In this document: positions 16,961 to 25,016 of the stretch, in pieces
Layout: every line of letters begins with the position of its first letter
Position numbering within the stretch: the first letter of the stretch is position 1
DNA from: Betaproteobacteria bacterium
GTDB taxonomy: Bacteria; Pseudomonadota; Gammaproteobacteria; Burkholderiales; Usitatibacteraceae
Length of the DNA stretch: 31,833 bases
Assembly (NCBI GenBank): GCA_016711875.1
Contig: JADJSD010000009.1
Span: forward strand, 1 to 31,833
Direction of reading: 5' to 3'
Translations under genes and position numbers: made by a program
Notes under the pieces: model-generated
Databases searched by the model: none
What the model saw: the letters and a program-made list of their open reading frames with translations, nothing else
What the model was told of the DNA's origin: nothing

Positions 16961-17448
16961 GCTGGAACGGCAGAACAAGCGGCTGCTCGCGAAGCTCCTG
17001 GTGATCGTGGTGATGATGGGGGGCGTCAGTTACCTGATGGTTCCCATGTATCGCCAGATCTGCGATGCGCTAGGGATCACGCAGTCCCGCGTCGTGTCCA
17101 ACGCCAATACGCAAGTAGACACTTCGCGCAAGGTCACTGTGGAGTTCGTGGCTTCGAGGTCGAATCTGCCCTGGCGATTCGAGGCACTGGAGCGCTCCAT
17201 CCAGCTGAATCCGGGCGCGCTGGCCACAGTGCGCTACCAGGTCGAGAACACCCTCGACAGGCCGGTAACCGTGAACGCGATCATGAACACAGCGCCTGCG
17301 GTTGCGGCACGGTGGATCGAGAAGCTGGAGTGCTTCTGCTTTACGAGCCAGACACTGGCGGCGGGCGAGAAGCGGCTCATGCCGGTCGTCTTCCGGGGAA
17401 CTGGATACGGTGACAGTTTCGTACACCTTGTTCGAAGCGCCGTCGTAA
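16947..17448 (+). CDS. ctaG: CtaG/Cox11 copper chaperone for cytochrome oxidase, frameshifted near the end
   Basis: Cox11 inserts the CuB copper of cytochrome c oxidase subunit I. From ATG 16947 the protein has a cytosolic start (MLANELERQNKRLLAK), one membrane anchor (LLVIVVMMGGVSYLMVPMY) with the conserved MYRQICDALG, and the Ig-like periplasmic domain. That domain contains VEFVASRSNLPWRF and the copper motif ECFCFTSQTL. Near 17388-17400 the frame changes, and possibly a few codons are missing. The alternative frame ends TVTVSYTLFEAPS at TAA 17446-17448, as in the family. No cytochrome oxidase subunit genes lie in the window, which is unusual since ctaG usually lies inside the cox operon. 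With sco1 it makes a two-chaperone copper set. Confidence 0.87.
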
Positions 17449-17553
17449 GCCAATGGCACAAGTGCCAGTCGACTGTAAGGGCCTCATGCAGATACCAGGG
17501 AATGTTCGGTCCTCGTCCTCGGGCGTCACCCCGTGAGGAAGACATCGGCCGTC

Positions 17554-17924
17554 ATGCGCGAAATCCGCGAGCCTCGTCAAATCAAAGGTGAGCCGCGCCG
17601 GCGATGGTTCTATGCCGCCACCTGCGAACTGGTGGTGTGGCTCGGTCGTGGCGATGTTGTCGTCGGATTCCAGTTCACTACGACAAGGACACCACCCCGC
17701 ACGCGCTCACGTGGCAGCATCCGGGCAAGTTCGAGCACATGGCGGTCGATACCGGAGAAGTGCATCCGCTCAAGCCAAAGGCCTCGCCACTTCTGGTAGC
17801 GAACGGCATCTTCGATGGCGTGAGAATTGGTGAATTATTCAAGGAGGCGAGTGGCATGGTGCCCTCGCGCTATGTAGACGAGGTCGCCAGACGGCTCACC
17901 GAGATTGCAGATTTGCGAGGGTGA
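17554..17924 (+). CDS. Conserved hypothetical protein, frameshifted
   Basis: From ATG 17554 the product reads MREIREPRQIKGEPRRRWFY, then CELVVWLGRGDVVVGFQ. After a shift near 17675 it reads HYDKDTTPHALTWQHPGKFE and KASPLLVANGIFDGVRIGEL, ending at TGA 17922-17924, about 123 residues. The first part (WFYAATCELVVWL...GFQ) and the later H-x-A-L-T-W resemble a family of short soluble betaproteobacterial proteins of unknown function that I can recall but not name. No signal peptide or catalytic motif is visible. An in-frame GTG at 17533 is an alternative start. It lies 105 bp after ctaG, on the same strand. Confidence 0.6.
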
Positions 17925-17926
17925 AC

Positions 17927-18154
17927 ATGAATCATCTCTCACCCTTGCCCATCGCTCGCTTCGGGTCGAACGCGGAAGAGCCGAGCATCGCGCGGACGCA
18001 CTGGTGTCTGCATGAAATCTGGCACTACTTCATCAACGTCTTCCACGGCAGATTGCCGAGCCGCGGGCGTAAGGTCTTGAGTGAAGAGGCTTTTAGCGAT
18101 GTTCGTATCCCTTCCGGGTATCACAATCGCGAACCTCTGACTGGAGCCCATTAG
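17927..18154 (+). CDS. Possible small hypothetical protein
   Basis: An open frame of about 75 codons begins at ATG 17927, right after the upstream stop, and ends TAG-proximal at 18154. The peptide (SIARTHWCLHEIWHYFINVF and so on) contains a Trp/His/Phe-rich central stretch but no recognisable domain. The base composition here is less GC-rich than in the genes that follow. It could be real, a remnant, or chance. Nothing else coding is apparent between 17925 and the terminator at 18211. Confidence 0.3.
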   Translation: MNHLSPLPIARFGSNAEEPSIARTHWCLHEIWHYFINVFHGRLPSRGRKVLSEEAFSDVRIPSGYHNREPLTGAH

Positions 18155-18203
18155 CGCTGCGGGATGTTCTCCTCCGCCAGAGATCGCGACGACCCCCGGG
18201 CCG

Positions 18204-19031
18204 TCACCCCGAAACCCCGCCCCGGCGGGGTTTCGTCCATCCGGGCTCGCCGCGGACGAAGCGTGCGGCCAGGCCGACGATCCGTTGCGCAGCTGGTCGT
18301 AGGCTCGCTGACGACGCCGTAGCACTCGCAACTGCGCTTCTCCAGCCCGCTCCGGTCGACGACCTCGATCCGCCCGCGGCCACACCGGATGAAGCCTTCC
18401 CGCTGCAGCTTCAGGGCGGCAACGCTCACCCCTTCGCGGCGAACACCGAGCATGCCCGCGATGCGTTCATGCGTCATCCGGATCTCGTCGCCCTCTTGGC
18501 GATCGAGGTGCTGGAGCAGCCAGCGACACAATTGCGGGGCGAGGGCGTGGTGCCGGTGGCAGGCCGAGTTCTGCGCCATGTGCACGAAGAGCGCCTGGGT
18601 GTAGCGCAACAACTGCTGCATCACGGGCGGGCAGTCGCGCGCCAGGTCGGCGATGTCGCGCGCACTCATGCGCCAGGCGAGGCCCGGTCGCTGCACGATG
18701 GCGCTGCTCAGCGCCTTTCCGCCACCCATGAAGGCGCAGACGCCGACCACGCCCTCGGAGCCGACCACGGCCGCCTCGGCGTAGGCACCGTCGAGAACGG
18801 GCGAGGCCAGCGAGACGACCGCGGTGACCGGAAAGTGGAACGTGGCGCTGGACGGTCCCGGCTTCGTAGAGCACCGCGCCGGCCTCCAGGTCCACGGACT
18901 CGATCAGGGGTTGCAGGATCGCGGAGACTTCCGGGCGGCAGCGAGGCAAGCAAGTGATTGTCCGGCGGGGCTTGCAGGTGGCATTCGCGAACGGCGCCCT
19001 CAATGGATACCCCGGGGGGGTCGATGAACAC
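18204..19031 (-). CDS. Crp/Fnr-family transcription regulator 1, frameshifted, both ends uncertain
   Basis: Read on the minus strand, the N-terminal sensor portion reads DNHLLASLPP, shifts near 18935 to EVSAILQPLIESVDLEAGAV and LYEAGTVQRHV, and shifts again near 18835 to VGSEGVVGVCAFMGGGKALS. The dimerisation helix and the DNA-binding domain (MTHERIAGMLGVRREGVSVA) follow, then CGRGRIEVVDRSGLEKRSCE. A further shift near 18305 gives AYDQLRN. The stop at 18204-18206 and the start GTG at 19031 are best guesses; a start nearer 18985 would fit the usual length better. The Crp/Fnr fold is certain. The cyclic-nucleotide pocket Arg/Glu pair is not evident, so its ligand is unknown. A near-perfect hairpin sits at its 3' end and a 14-bp dyad upstream of its start. 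Confidence 0.8.
18211..18234 (-). terminator. Strong GC hairpin, probable terminator at the 3' end of Crp/Fnr gene 1
   Basis: The arms GAAACCCCGCC and GGCGGGGTTTC pair over 11 bp with a 2-nt loop. It is symmetric enough to work on both strands, with short T-runs inside the arms, a common proteobacterial terminator form. It lies at or just inside the predicted end of the minus-strand regulator and downstream of the plus-strand metal/redox region, so it may separate the two. Confidence 0.65.
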
Positions 19032-19060
19032 CAATTTAGGGCCGGGGGGGCGCGGGAGCC

Positions 19061-19074
19061 GTGTCAAAAGACAC
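19061..19074. promoter_or_regulatory. 14-bp dyad GTGTC-N4-GACAC, candidate Crp/Fnr-type operator
   Basis: A perfect inverted repeat, GTGTC AAAA GACAC, lies about 30 bp upstream of the proposed start of Crp/Fnr gene 1. Its 5-4-5 geometry equals that of Fnr boxes (TTGAT-N4-ATCAA) though the half-sites differ. It could be an autoregulatory site. It could also be a small hairpin between the two regulator genes. Confidence 0.4.
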
Positions 19075-19092
19075 AAGCACCCCGATGCGAGT

Positions 19093-19110
19093 CGTCGCCC
19101 GTCGGCGACG
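19093..19110 (-). terminator. Short GC hairpin just past the stop of Crp/Fnr gene 2
   Basis: CGTCGCC and GGCGACG pair perfectly over 7 bp with a 4-nt loop, beginning 5 bp downstream (minus strand) of the stop at 19115-19117. No T-run follows, so it may be a weak terminator or an mRNA 3'-end structure. Confidence 0.3.
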
Positions 19111-19114
19111 GCGA

Positions 19115-19903
19115 TCAGACGAGCGGTCGCGCCGGTGGGCGGCCGTCGCCATAGAGGTCCGCCAACCGGGCCATCGCCTTCACGTCGCGCAGGTGGAGCC
19201 GGCCGTCGGCGATGCGGTGCAGGCCGCGCCGCTCGAGCTTGCGCAGCGTCTGTTGGTGCACGAGACAGGCCCAGGCCATCGGGCGATGTGCTGCTGCGTC
19301 AGCGGAAAGGGAACGCCGCCCGCGCCGGCGTCCGGCTGCAACGCCGCCGCGCGCTTGAACAACAGGATGAGCATCGAGGCTATGCGCTCCTCCGCGCTGC
19401 GCCGCCCGACGGACAGCAGCGTGTCGTCGACCATCGACTCTCGTGGCGGTCAGCCAGGTGACGTTGAAGCCCATCCCTGGGCTGCGCCGGTGCAGTTCCC
19501 AGAGCGCATCGCGCTGGAACACGCAGAAGAGCGCGTCGGTGAGCGTCTCGACCCCGTGGGCGGCGGCGTCGCCCATCTTCTGCTGGACCCCGATGAAGTC
19601 GCCGGCCAGGAGAAAACTGAGGATCTGCCGGCGACCGTCGCTGAGCGTCTTGTAGCGGAAAGCCCAGCCCTGCAGCAGCGTGTAGAGCGGCGCGTCGGTC
19701 TGGCCTTCGTGGATCAGCGATTCGCCGGCGGCGAGGCGTCGCTCGCGGCGCTTGAGCGACTGCACCAACTCGAGCCTCTTCCCCGTCGGCTCGTGGAACA
19801 GCTTCAGCCGCCGCAACGGGCAGTCCCGGCAGGCCGTCTCGGCGACGGATTCGTCAGCGGCCCCGGAGGGCGAGGGGCAGGCGGGTTCATGGCGCAGTGT
19901 CAC
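19115..19903 (-). CDS. Crp/Fnr-family transcription regulator 2 (Fnr-like N-terminus lacking the third Cys), frameshifted
   Basis: From GTG 19903 the product begins MTLRHEPACPSPSG and has ACRDCPLRRLKLF, aligned with the Fe-S region of Fnr. Cys 25 and 28 are present, but the third Cys expected six residues later is Lys 34, so a classic 4Fe-4S cluster is doubtful. The sensor barrel reads ESLIHEGQTDAPLYTLLQGW, then SFLLAGDFIGVQQKMGDAAA. A shift near 19440 changes to SLVDDTLLSVGRRSAEERIA and LILLFKRAA, and another near 19285 returns to LRKLERRGLHRIADGRLHLR in the DNA-binding domain (LTQQHIA helix). About 262 residues. The frame stays open far upstream of 19903, but that extension is a GC-rich shadow. 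Target genes are unknown. Confidence 0.8.
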   Translation of the reverse strand: MTLRHEPACPSPSGAADESVAETACRDCPLRRLKLFHEPTGKRLELVQSLKRRERRLAAGESLIHEGQTDAPLYTLLQGWAFRYKTLSDGRRQILSFLLAGDFIGVQQKMGDAAAHGVETLTDALFCVFQRDALWELHRRSPGMGFNVTWLTATRVDGRRHAAVRRAAQRGGAHSLDAHPVVQARGGVAAGRRRGRRSLSADAAAHRPMAWACLVHQQTLRKLERRGLHRIADGRLHLRDVKAMARLADLYGDGRPPARPLV

Positions 19904-20081
19904 GCAGCATGCCGTGCGCTGTCGAGCGATCCGAGCCCGGGCAGGCGCCGCGCGTGCCCCGGCCTGCGTGCGGTGGCAGACGGACGCGGACCCTCCCGAT
20001 CCCGCACTCTCCATTCCATCCCACGCGTCCGCCAACACGGCCCCGACGCCGGATGCGCCCCTGCTTCCCTTGCCGGGCGCG

Positions 20082-20496
20082 ATGCAGGACAACACTTGCC
20101 TGAGGAAGACCACGAACACGACATTCCGCCCGCCGAATCCCCGGACGCTTCTCGCGATCGCCGTCGCGTCGCTCGCCCTGGCCGGTTGCGCCAGCACGCC
20201 CGCGCCGACCGAGCAGATGGCCGTCTCGAAGTCCGCGATCGCCAACGCCGCCAGTGCCGGCGGCGGCGAGTACGCCTCGATCGAGATGAGGTCCGCGCAG
20301 GCATGATGGACCGCGCCAACGCCGCCGTCGCGAAGGAGGACTTCGAATCCGCCCGCTGGCTGGCCGAGGAAGCGCAGGTCGACGCGAGGCTCGCCGAGAA
20401 GAAGGCGCAGTCGGCGGAGGCCCGCAAGGCCGCGCCTCGTCATGAAACGAGGACCTTCGCGTGCTGCGCGAGGAAATCAACCGCAAGAGCCCCTGA
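20082..20496 (+). CDS. DUF4398 lipoprotein, frameshifted
   Basis: From ATG 20082 the product has a lipoprotein signal (LLAIAVASLALAGC) and then APTEQMAVSKSAIANAASAG, the start of DUF4398. A shift near 20297 leads to MMDRANAAVAKEDFESARWL and AEEAQVDARLAEKKAQSAEA, a long Ala/Glu-rich helix. A further shift near 20440 gives LRVLREEINRKSP and TGA 20494-20496. The total of about 138 residues is normal. DUF4398 lipoproteins are envelope proteins of unknown role and commonly precede an OmpA-family gene, as here (23 bp away). The exact start is uncertain; a start closer to the hydrophobic segment is possible. Confidence 0.72.
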
Positions 20497-20518
20497 ACGC
20501 GAATCGAGGAAACCGACC

Positions 20519-21507
20519 ATGAACAACAAGCGAATCCTATCCTCACGCTCATCGCCGCGGCCGTGCTGTTGGCCTGCACGTCGATGCCGGTCAACAATTC
20601 TCCTGACGAGGCGCGCCGCGATTACGGCGACGCGCAGGCGAGTCCCGGGGCACCACCTCGCCGCGGGAGAGCTTCGGCAGGCCGGCACCTCGCTCGACGA
20701 GGCCAACGGTGCTCGCCCGTGACGAGAGCAAGGCGCGTCGACCACCTGGCCTATGTCGCCAAGCAGCAGGTGGCCATCGCCCGCGAAACGGCCTCGCAGA
20801 AGGAGGCGGAAACCGCGGTGGCGAATGCCGGTCGGGATCGCGACGCGATGCGCCTCGAGGCCCGCAGCCGCGGAAGCCCGGATCGCCCAGGCCGACGCGG
20901 CGAACGCGCAGCGCCAGTCCGAGGCGGCGATGCGAAGTGCCGACGCCTCGCAGCGCAACGCGGAAGCCGCGCGCCGCAGCGCGCAGGAAGCGCAGTTGCG
21001 TGCGGCCGCCGAAGGCCAGTTGGCCCGCGACGCGGTCGTGGACGCGCAGTCCGCCCGCCAGCAGGCCCTGGATGCCGAGGGACGTTCGCGGCAGCTCGAG
21101 GCGCAGCTCCGGGACCTGGAAGCGATCAAGACCGAGCGCGGCCTGGTCATCACGCTGGGCGACGTCCTCTTCGACACTAACCAGTCGCAGCTTGCTCCGG
21201 CGGGATGCGCAGCGTGCAGAAGCTGGCCGACTTTTTCAGCCAGTACCCGCAGCGCACCGTCAGCGATCGAGGGCTTCACGGACAGCGTCGGCAGCGACGC
21301 CAGCAACCAGTCGCCTCGGAGCGGCGTGCGGATTCCGTGCGCACGGCCCTCGTGAGCATGGGCGTCGGCGGGGAGCGCATCACGTGGCGCGGGTATGGGG
21401 AAGCCTTCCCGATCGCCGGCAACGATACGCCGGCCGGCCGGCAGCAGAACCGCCGCGTGGAGATGGTCGTCTCCGACGAGGACGGCCGGGCGATCGCGCC
21501 GCGCTAG
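20519..21507 (+). CDS. OmpA-family lipoprotein with DUF4398-like coiled-coil, frameshifted
   Basis: From ATG 20519 (GAGGA upstream) the leader reads MNNKRILS and, in a shifted frame, LIAAAVLLACTS, a lipobox. A long Ala/Glu/Gln-rich helical stretch follows (QQVAIARETASQKEAETAVA, then AEARIAQADAANAQ). The C-terminal OmpA-like peptidoglycan-binding domain reads GLVITLGDVLFDTNQSQLAP, QKLADFFSQYP, IEGFTDSVGSDASNQ and LSERRADSVRTAL, ending GRQQNRRVEMVV. At least four shifts occur (near 20540, 20730, 20870, 21205-21270 and 21315). It probably tethers the outer membrane to peptidoglycan. The stop TAG 21505-21507 shares CTAG with the stop of the convergent GGDEF gene. Confidence 0.8.
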
Positions 21508-22997
21508 ACGACGGGATCTGCCGGGAAGGGCCGTTCGCCGCCTACGGCCCCATCCGGTTCCTCATGGAACCGGATCGCTTCCCGTCCGCCGCCCTTGGCC
21601 CGGTACATGGCGGCATCGGCCCACTTCAGGATGTCATGCGCGTTCGTGTGGTGCGGGGCGAACCCGACGATGCCGATGCTGGCCGTGCAACGATGCTGCA
21701 CCCACACGGGCGGGCCCGCCTCCTGCGGGAGCGCCAGGCGATAGGGTTCTCCCAGCGCGGCGAGGATGTTCGCGGCGACCCGCGCCGCCTGGGCCGTCGA
21801 TTCGTCCCGGTCCGCGTCCAGGTTGCCCAGCAGGATCACGAACTCGTCGCCGCCGAAGCGCGCCACGGTGTCCATCTCGCGCACGCACGCTTTCAGGCGC
21901 GAGGCGGCCTCGACCAGCAGCAGGTCGCCCGCCTCGTGCCCGTGGGCGTCGTTCAGGGCCTTGAACCGGTCCAGGTCGAGGAACATCAGCGCCCGTTCAG
22001 GCCGCTGCGCTTGCCGGCCGCCAGGGCCTGGGCCAGCCGATCGAGCAGCAATCGCCGGTTGGGCAGGCCGGTGAGGGCATCGTAGAAGGCGAGATCATGC
22101 ACCCGGTCTTCCAGGAGCTTGCGCGCCGTGATCTCCCGCGTGATGCCGTGATACCCGACGATCCTGCCCTGCGCATCGCGGTCGGGCTTGGACATCACCT
22201 CGCCCCAGAGCACCCGGCCGTCCTTGCAGCGGTGCGGCACCTCGAACGTGAGGAATCCGACCGGCGCGGTCTGCAGGCCCGCCTCCGTGCTCCGGCGGAT
22301 CACCTGCTTCACGGTCTCGACCCCTTCTTCCGTGAACATCTCGTAGACGTGGCGCCCGACGACCTCCGCGGCCGCGTAGCCCCGCAGCCGCTCGTCCGCC
22401 GGGCTGATGTAGGTGATGCGCAGGTCGCGATCGGCCTTCCAGTGCACGTCCATCGTGTCTTCCGTCAGCTGGCGATAGAGCGCCTGGCTTTCGTGGAGAG
22501 CGCGCGTGCGCTCCTCGACGAGGATTTCGAGGGCCCGGTTGCGCTCCTCGAGGACCGCGAGGGGATAGACCTCGCCGTCGCGAACGAGGTGGTAGGGGAT
22601 GGAAATGCCGCTGTGCACGATCTTCCAGTCCGCTCGCTCTTCGCGGAAGACGAGGACGAGCCGCGCGACCTCCTTCGACAGGGGTGATCGGGGACGGGCA
22701 GGTGGATGTGGAAGAAGGCGGTCACCATCACGATGTCCTCCGCCAGGTCCTGCATCGTCAGGTCGAGCATTTCCGATGCCGATGCGGCCGGGCACCTGCG
22801 CGAAATCCTGCCGCGTGATGCGCACCCACTCGACCCGGTCCTTCACCAGGAAACTGCCACCGCCCGTGTAGCCGCTGAATTCTTCGCTGAAACGCTCCGG
22901 TGAGCCCGTCGTCGCGCGAGGCGTACATCTCGATGTATTCCTCGAACAGCGCGCGGATCCGGTCCCGGCGCTCTGAGGGCGCGGTGCGGAGGGTCAT
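21504..22997 (-). CDS. SnoaL-like / PAS / GGDEF diguanylate cyclase, frameshifted
   Basis: From ATG 22997 the product begins MTLRTAPSERRDRIRALFEE, an NTF2/SnoaL-like domain (shifts near 22900 and 22770-22690; VEWVRITRQDFAQVPGRIGI, then KEVARLVLVFREERADWKIV). A coiled linker (LEERNRALEILVEERTRALH) leads to a PAS domain (ITYISPADERLRGYAAAEVV) with PAC-like end (GRIVGYHGITREITARK). The GGDEF domain reads YDALTGLPNRRLLLDRL and, after a shift near 21986, FLDLDRFKALNDAHGHEAGD and RFGGDEFVILL. The inhibitory RxxD site (REMD) lies five residues before GGDEF. It should make cyclic-di-GMP under control of the N-terminal domains. No EAL domain and no membrane segment are seen, so it is cytosolic. The start is supported by protein alignment rather than a clear ribosome site. 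Confidence 0.83.
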
Positions 22998-23057
22998 GGC
23001 GGCGGCGAGGAGCTCTCATGGGGGAGGGCGGCGGGTGCGGAAGCGAGACCCGTGAAT

Positions 23058-23101
23058 GCCCAGTATGGGCGCCGGCCCCCGATTTGCCTAAAGTCATCGG
23101 G
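23058..23101. promoter_or_regulatory. Two inverted repeats in the intergenic region upstream of the GGDEF gene
   Basis: GCCCA-GTA-TGGGC (23058-23070) and CCCGAT-N12-ATCGGG (23078-23101) lie between the cbpM stop and the GGDEF start. On the minus strand, TAGGCA and CATACT spaced by 17 bp form a weak promoter candidate overlapping both repeats. Either a cbpAM terminator or operator sites would fit the position. The evidence is pattern only. Confidence 0.3.
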
Positions 23102-23137
23102 CGGGACGGGAGCGCCGGCGGCCGCCACGCCGAAAGA

Positions 23138-23442
23138 CTAGGGCGCGCGAAGCCGCGCGATCTCGTCCAGCAGGTCGAGGACGAGCGCGACGCCGGGGGG
23201 ATTGATCCCGAGGTCCTGCGCGAGACGGTGCGCCAGCCGCGCGCGCCGCAGGCTGTCGCCGCGGAACCGCCAGTCGCCGGGCGAAGCGCCGACGGGCTCG
23301 AGCACCCTTCGAGCACCCACGCCACGACGTGTTCCTCCTCGGCTTCGCACGCGCGGCACAACTCGACGAGCGTGAAGCGGACTTCCTCCTCGACGATCGG
23401 TCCCGCGAGCGCGGAATTGTCGGCTTGCGGCATGGTCGTCAT
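23138..23442 (-). CDS. cbpM: CbpM, modulator of the DnaJ-like co-chaperone CbpA, frameshifted
   Basis: From ATG 23442 the product reads ALAGPIVEEEVRFTLVELCR and EEEHVVAWVLEGVLEPVG, with a shift near 23310. It continues WRFRGDSLRRARLAHRLAQD and NPPGVALVLDLLDEIARLRA, ending at 23138. This is the MerR-like winged-helix fold of CbpM, which binds the CbpA J-domain and blocks its activity. It overlaps the end of cbpA by 4 bp (ATGA), the usual cbpA-cbpM arrangement. About 101 residues, normal length. Confidence 0.83.
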
Positions 23443-24372
23443 TCCTTGTCGGTATCGCGCGGATTGAAATCGAACGCCGCCGCCATGGCGCGATAGGCAT
23501 CCTGCGCTTTCGCGGTTCCGGCGGGCGGAAGGACGACCTCGAGAACGACGAACAGGTCGCCCGGTGGCGTGCCCGGCAGTCCCCGGCCCTTCAGGCGCAG
23601 GCGACGGCCGGACGACGAGTCCGGCGGGATCGTGAGCGCCACGGGCCCTTCCGGCGTGGGCGCCGTGACCGATGTCCCGAGCGCAGCCTCCCAGGGGGCC
23701 AGCGGGAGGCTCACGGAGACGTCGCGGCCCTCGACACGAAACCGGGGATGCGGATTGAACGCGATTTCCAGGTACAGGTCACCCGGCGGCCCGTCGCGCG
23801 ATCCCGGATCGCCCTGGCCGGCCAGGCGCAGGTGCTGTCCTTCGCGGATGCCCTTCGGGATCGTGACCTCCAGCGTGCGCTCGGTCATCGTGACGCGACC
23901 CTGCGGGTCGAGCGCGGGCAGGCGAAGGGAGACGCTCCGTCGGGCTCCACGGAAGGCGTCCTCCAGGTCGATCCGCACTTTTGCGTGATGGTCGCGCCCG
24001 CGGGCGCGCGCGGAGGCACGCGGTCCGCCCGCGCCGCGCCGGCCGAACAGCGCCTCGAAGAATTCGCTGGCATCACCGTCCGCGCCTTCACCGGCCCCGG
24101 TGAACTCCGAATCCCGCGTCCCAGTCCGGCGGCGGCTGGAAGTCCTGCCCCGACTTCCATTGGCTGCCGACCTGGTCGTAGGCCGAACGCTTCTCGGTAT
24201 CCTTGAGCACCGCGTAGGCTTCGCCCACTTCCTTGAAGCGGGCTTCGGCGTCGGGTGCCTTGCTCACGTCGGGGTGGAACTTGCGCGCGAGCTTTCGGTA
24301 GGCCTGCTTGACCTCGTCCTGCGTCGCGCCGCGCGGCACGCCGAGCACTTCGTAGTAGTCCTTGAACTTCAT
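23439..24372 (-). CDS. cbpA: CbpA, DnaJ-like co-chaperone / curved-DNA-binding protein, frameshifted
   Basis: From ATG 24372 the J-domain reads MKFKDYYEVLGVPRGATQDE and contains the DnaK-contact HPD (ARKFHPDVSK). A Gly/Ala-rich linker crosses a shift near 24100-24110 (EFTGAGEGADGDASEFFEAL). Another shift near 23978 leads to KVRIDLEDAFRGARRSVSLR, followed by two DnaJ C-terminal barrel domains (VTIPKGIREGQHLRLAGQGD, and GRRLRLKGRGLPGTPPGDLF). It lacks the zinc-finger domain of DnaJ, as CbpA does. About 311 residues, typical. It assists DnaK in stress and stationary phase, and relatives bind curved DNA. Confidence 0.87.
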
Positions 24373-24510
24373 GGGCGGTCGCGGGGGCCCCCGCCGGCTG
24401 GTGCCGGCCCGATCGGCCCCTCATCCCAAGGCTGCGCCACCGGGCCGCGGGATGCAAGCCGACCCGAATCGACGATGGTCTTCCTCCGCGCGCGAATCGG
24501 CGCGGGGGGC

Positions 24511-24539
24511 CCCGACCGGCGTCCGGGACGCCGATCGGG
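24511..24539 (-). terminator. Hairpin downstream of the cytochrome c gene
   Basis: CCCGACCGGCGTCC and GGACGCCGATCGGG can pair along about 12 to 14 positions with a single mismatch. The hairpin sits 10 bp downstream (minus strand) of the cytochrome gene stop. No clear T-run follows. The surrounding 24373-24548 interval holds no gene that I can support. Confidence 0.5.
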
Positions 24540-24548
24540 CGCTGTCGC

Positions 24549-25016
24549 CTACTTCTTGAGACCCGGGGGCAGGGGCGCCGGCTTGTAGCCCGCCGGCGGC
24601 TTGAGCGCGAGGATGTACTGGATCGCGACCTTCATGTCGGCATCGGGAACCTGCGGGTTCGGCGGCATCGGCATCACGGGATCCCAGACCCCGGTCCCGC
24701 CGGCCTTCACCTTCGCCGCAAGCTTCGCCACCGCGCCGCCATCGCCCTTGTACTTGAGCGCGACGTCGTAGTAAGCGGGTCCCACGACCTTCTTGTCGAG
24801 CGCGTGGCAGGCGGTCGTGCAGTTGTGCTTCGTCAGCGCGTCGCGGCCGGGGCCGGCCGGGGCGCCGGTGAGGGCGCCGCCGGGTGCCGCCGCCGGGGCG
24901 GGAGCGGCAGCGGGCGCGGGCGTCTTGGCGGGCGCAGGCGCCTTGGCGGGCGCCTGGGCATGGGCGAGGCCGGCGGACAGCAATCCCGCGGCCACGAGCG
25001 TGAGGGTGGATTTCAT
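24549..25016 (-). CDS. Secreted monohaem cytochrome c (c551/c5-like) with CX3CH haem motif
   Basis: A 155-residue protein with an intact frame. A signal peptide (MKSTLTLVAAGLLSAGLAHA) is followed by a low-complexity Ala/Pro/Lys linker (about 21-55), then a small class I cytochrome c domain. The haem site reads HNCTTACHALDKKVVGP, that is Cys 66, three residues, Cys 70, His 71, where relatives have CxxCH. The Met ligand is in VWDPVMPMPPNPQVPD (Met 115 or 117), and the end PPAGYKPAPLPPGLKK is an extended Pro-rich tail. A good GGAG site precedes ATG 25016. It probably carries electrons in the periplasm. It is transcribed divergently from the carbonic anhydrase gene. Confidence 0.88.
   Translation of the reverse strand: MKSTLTLVAAGLLSAGLAHAQAPAKAPAPAKTPAPAAAPAPAAAPGGALTGAPAGPGRDALTKHNCTTACHALDKKVVGPAYYDVALKYKGDGGAVAKLAAKVKAGGTGVWDPVMPMPPNPQVPDADMKVAIQYILALKPPAGYKPAPLPPGLKK

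Noticed and set aside
19904..20443. Upstream extension of Crp/Fnr gene 2 on the minus strand
   Set aside because: The frame is open but overlaps the DUF4398 lipoprotein on the plus strand and adds nothing seen in Crp/Fnr proteins; the GTG at 19903 fits the family length.
21210..21320. OmpA domain as a pseudogene
   Set aside because: The breaks are single-base and the domain is complete when frames are joined, which fits sequence error better than decay.
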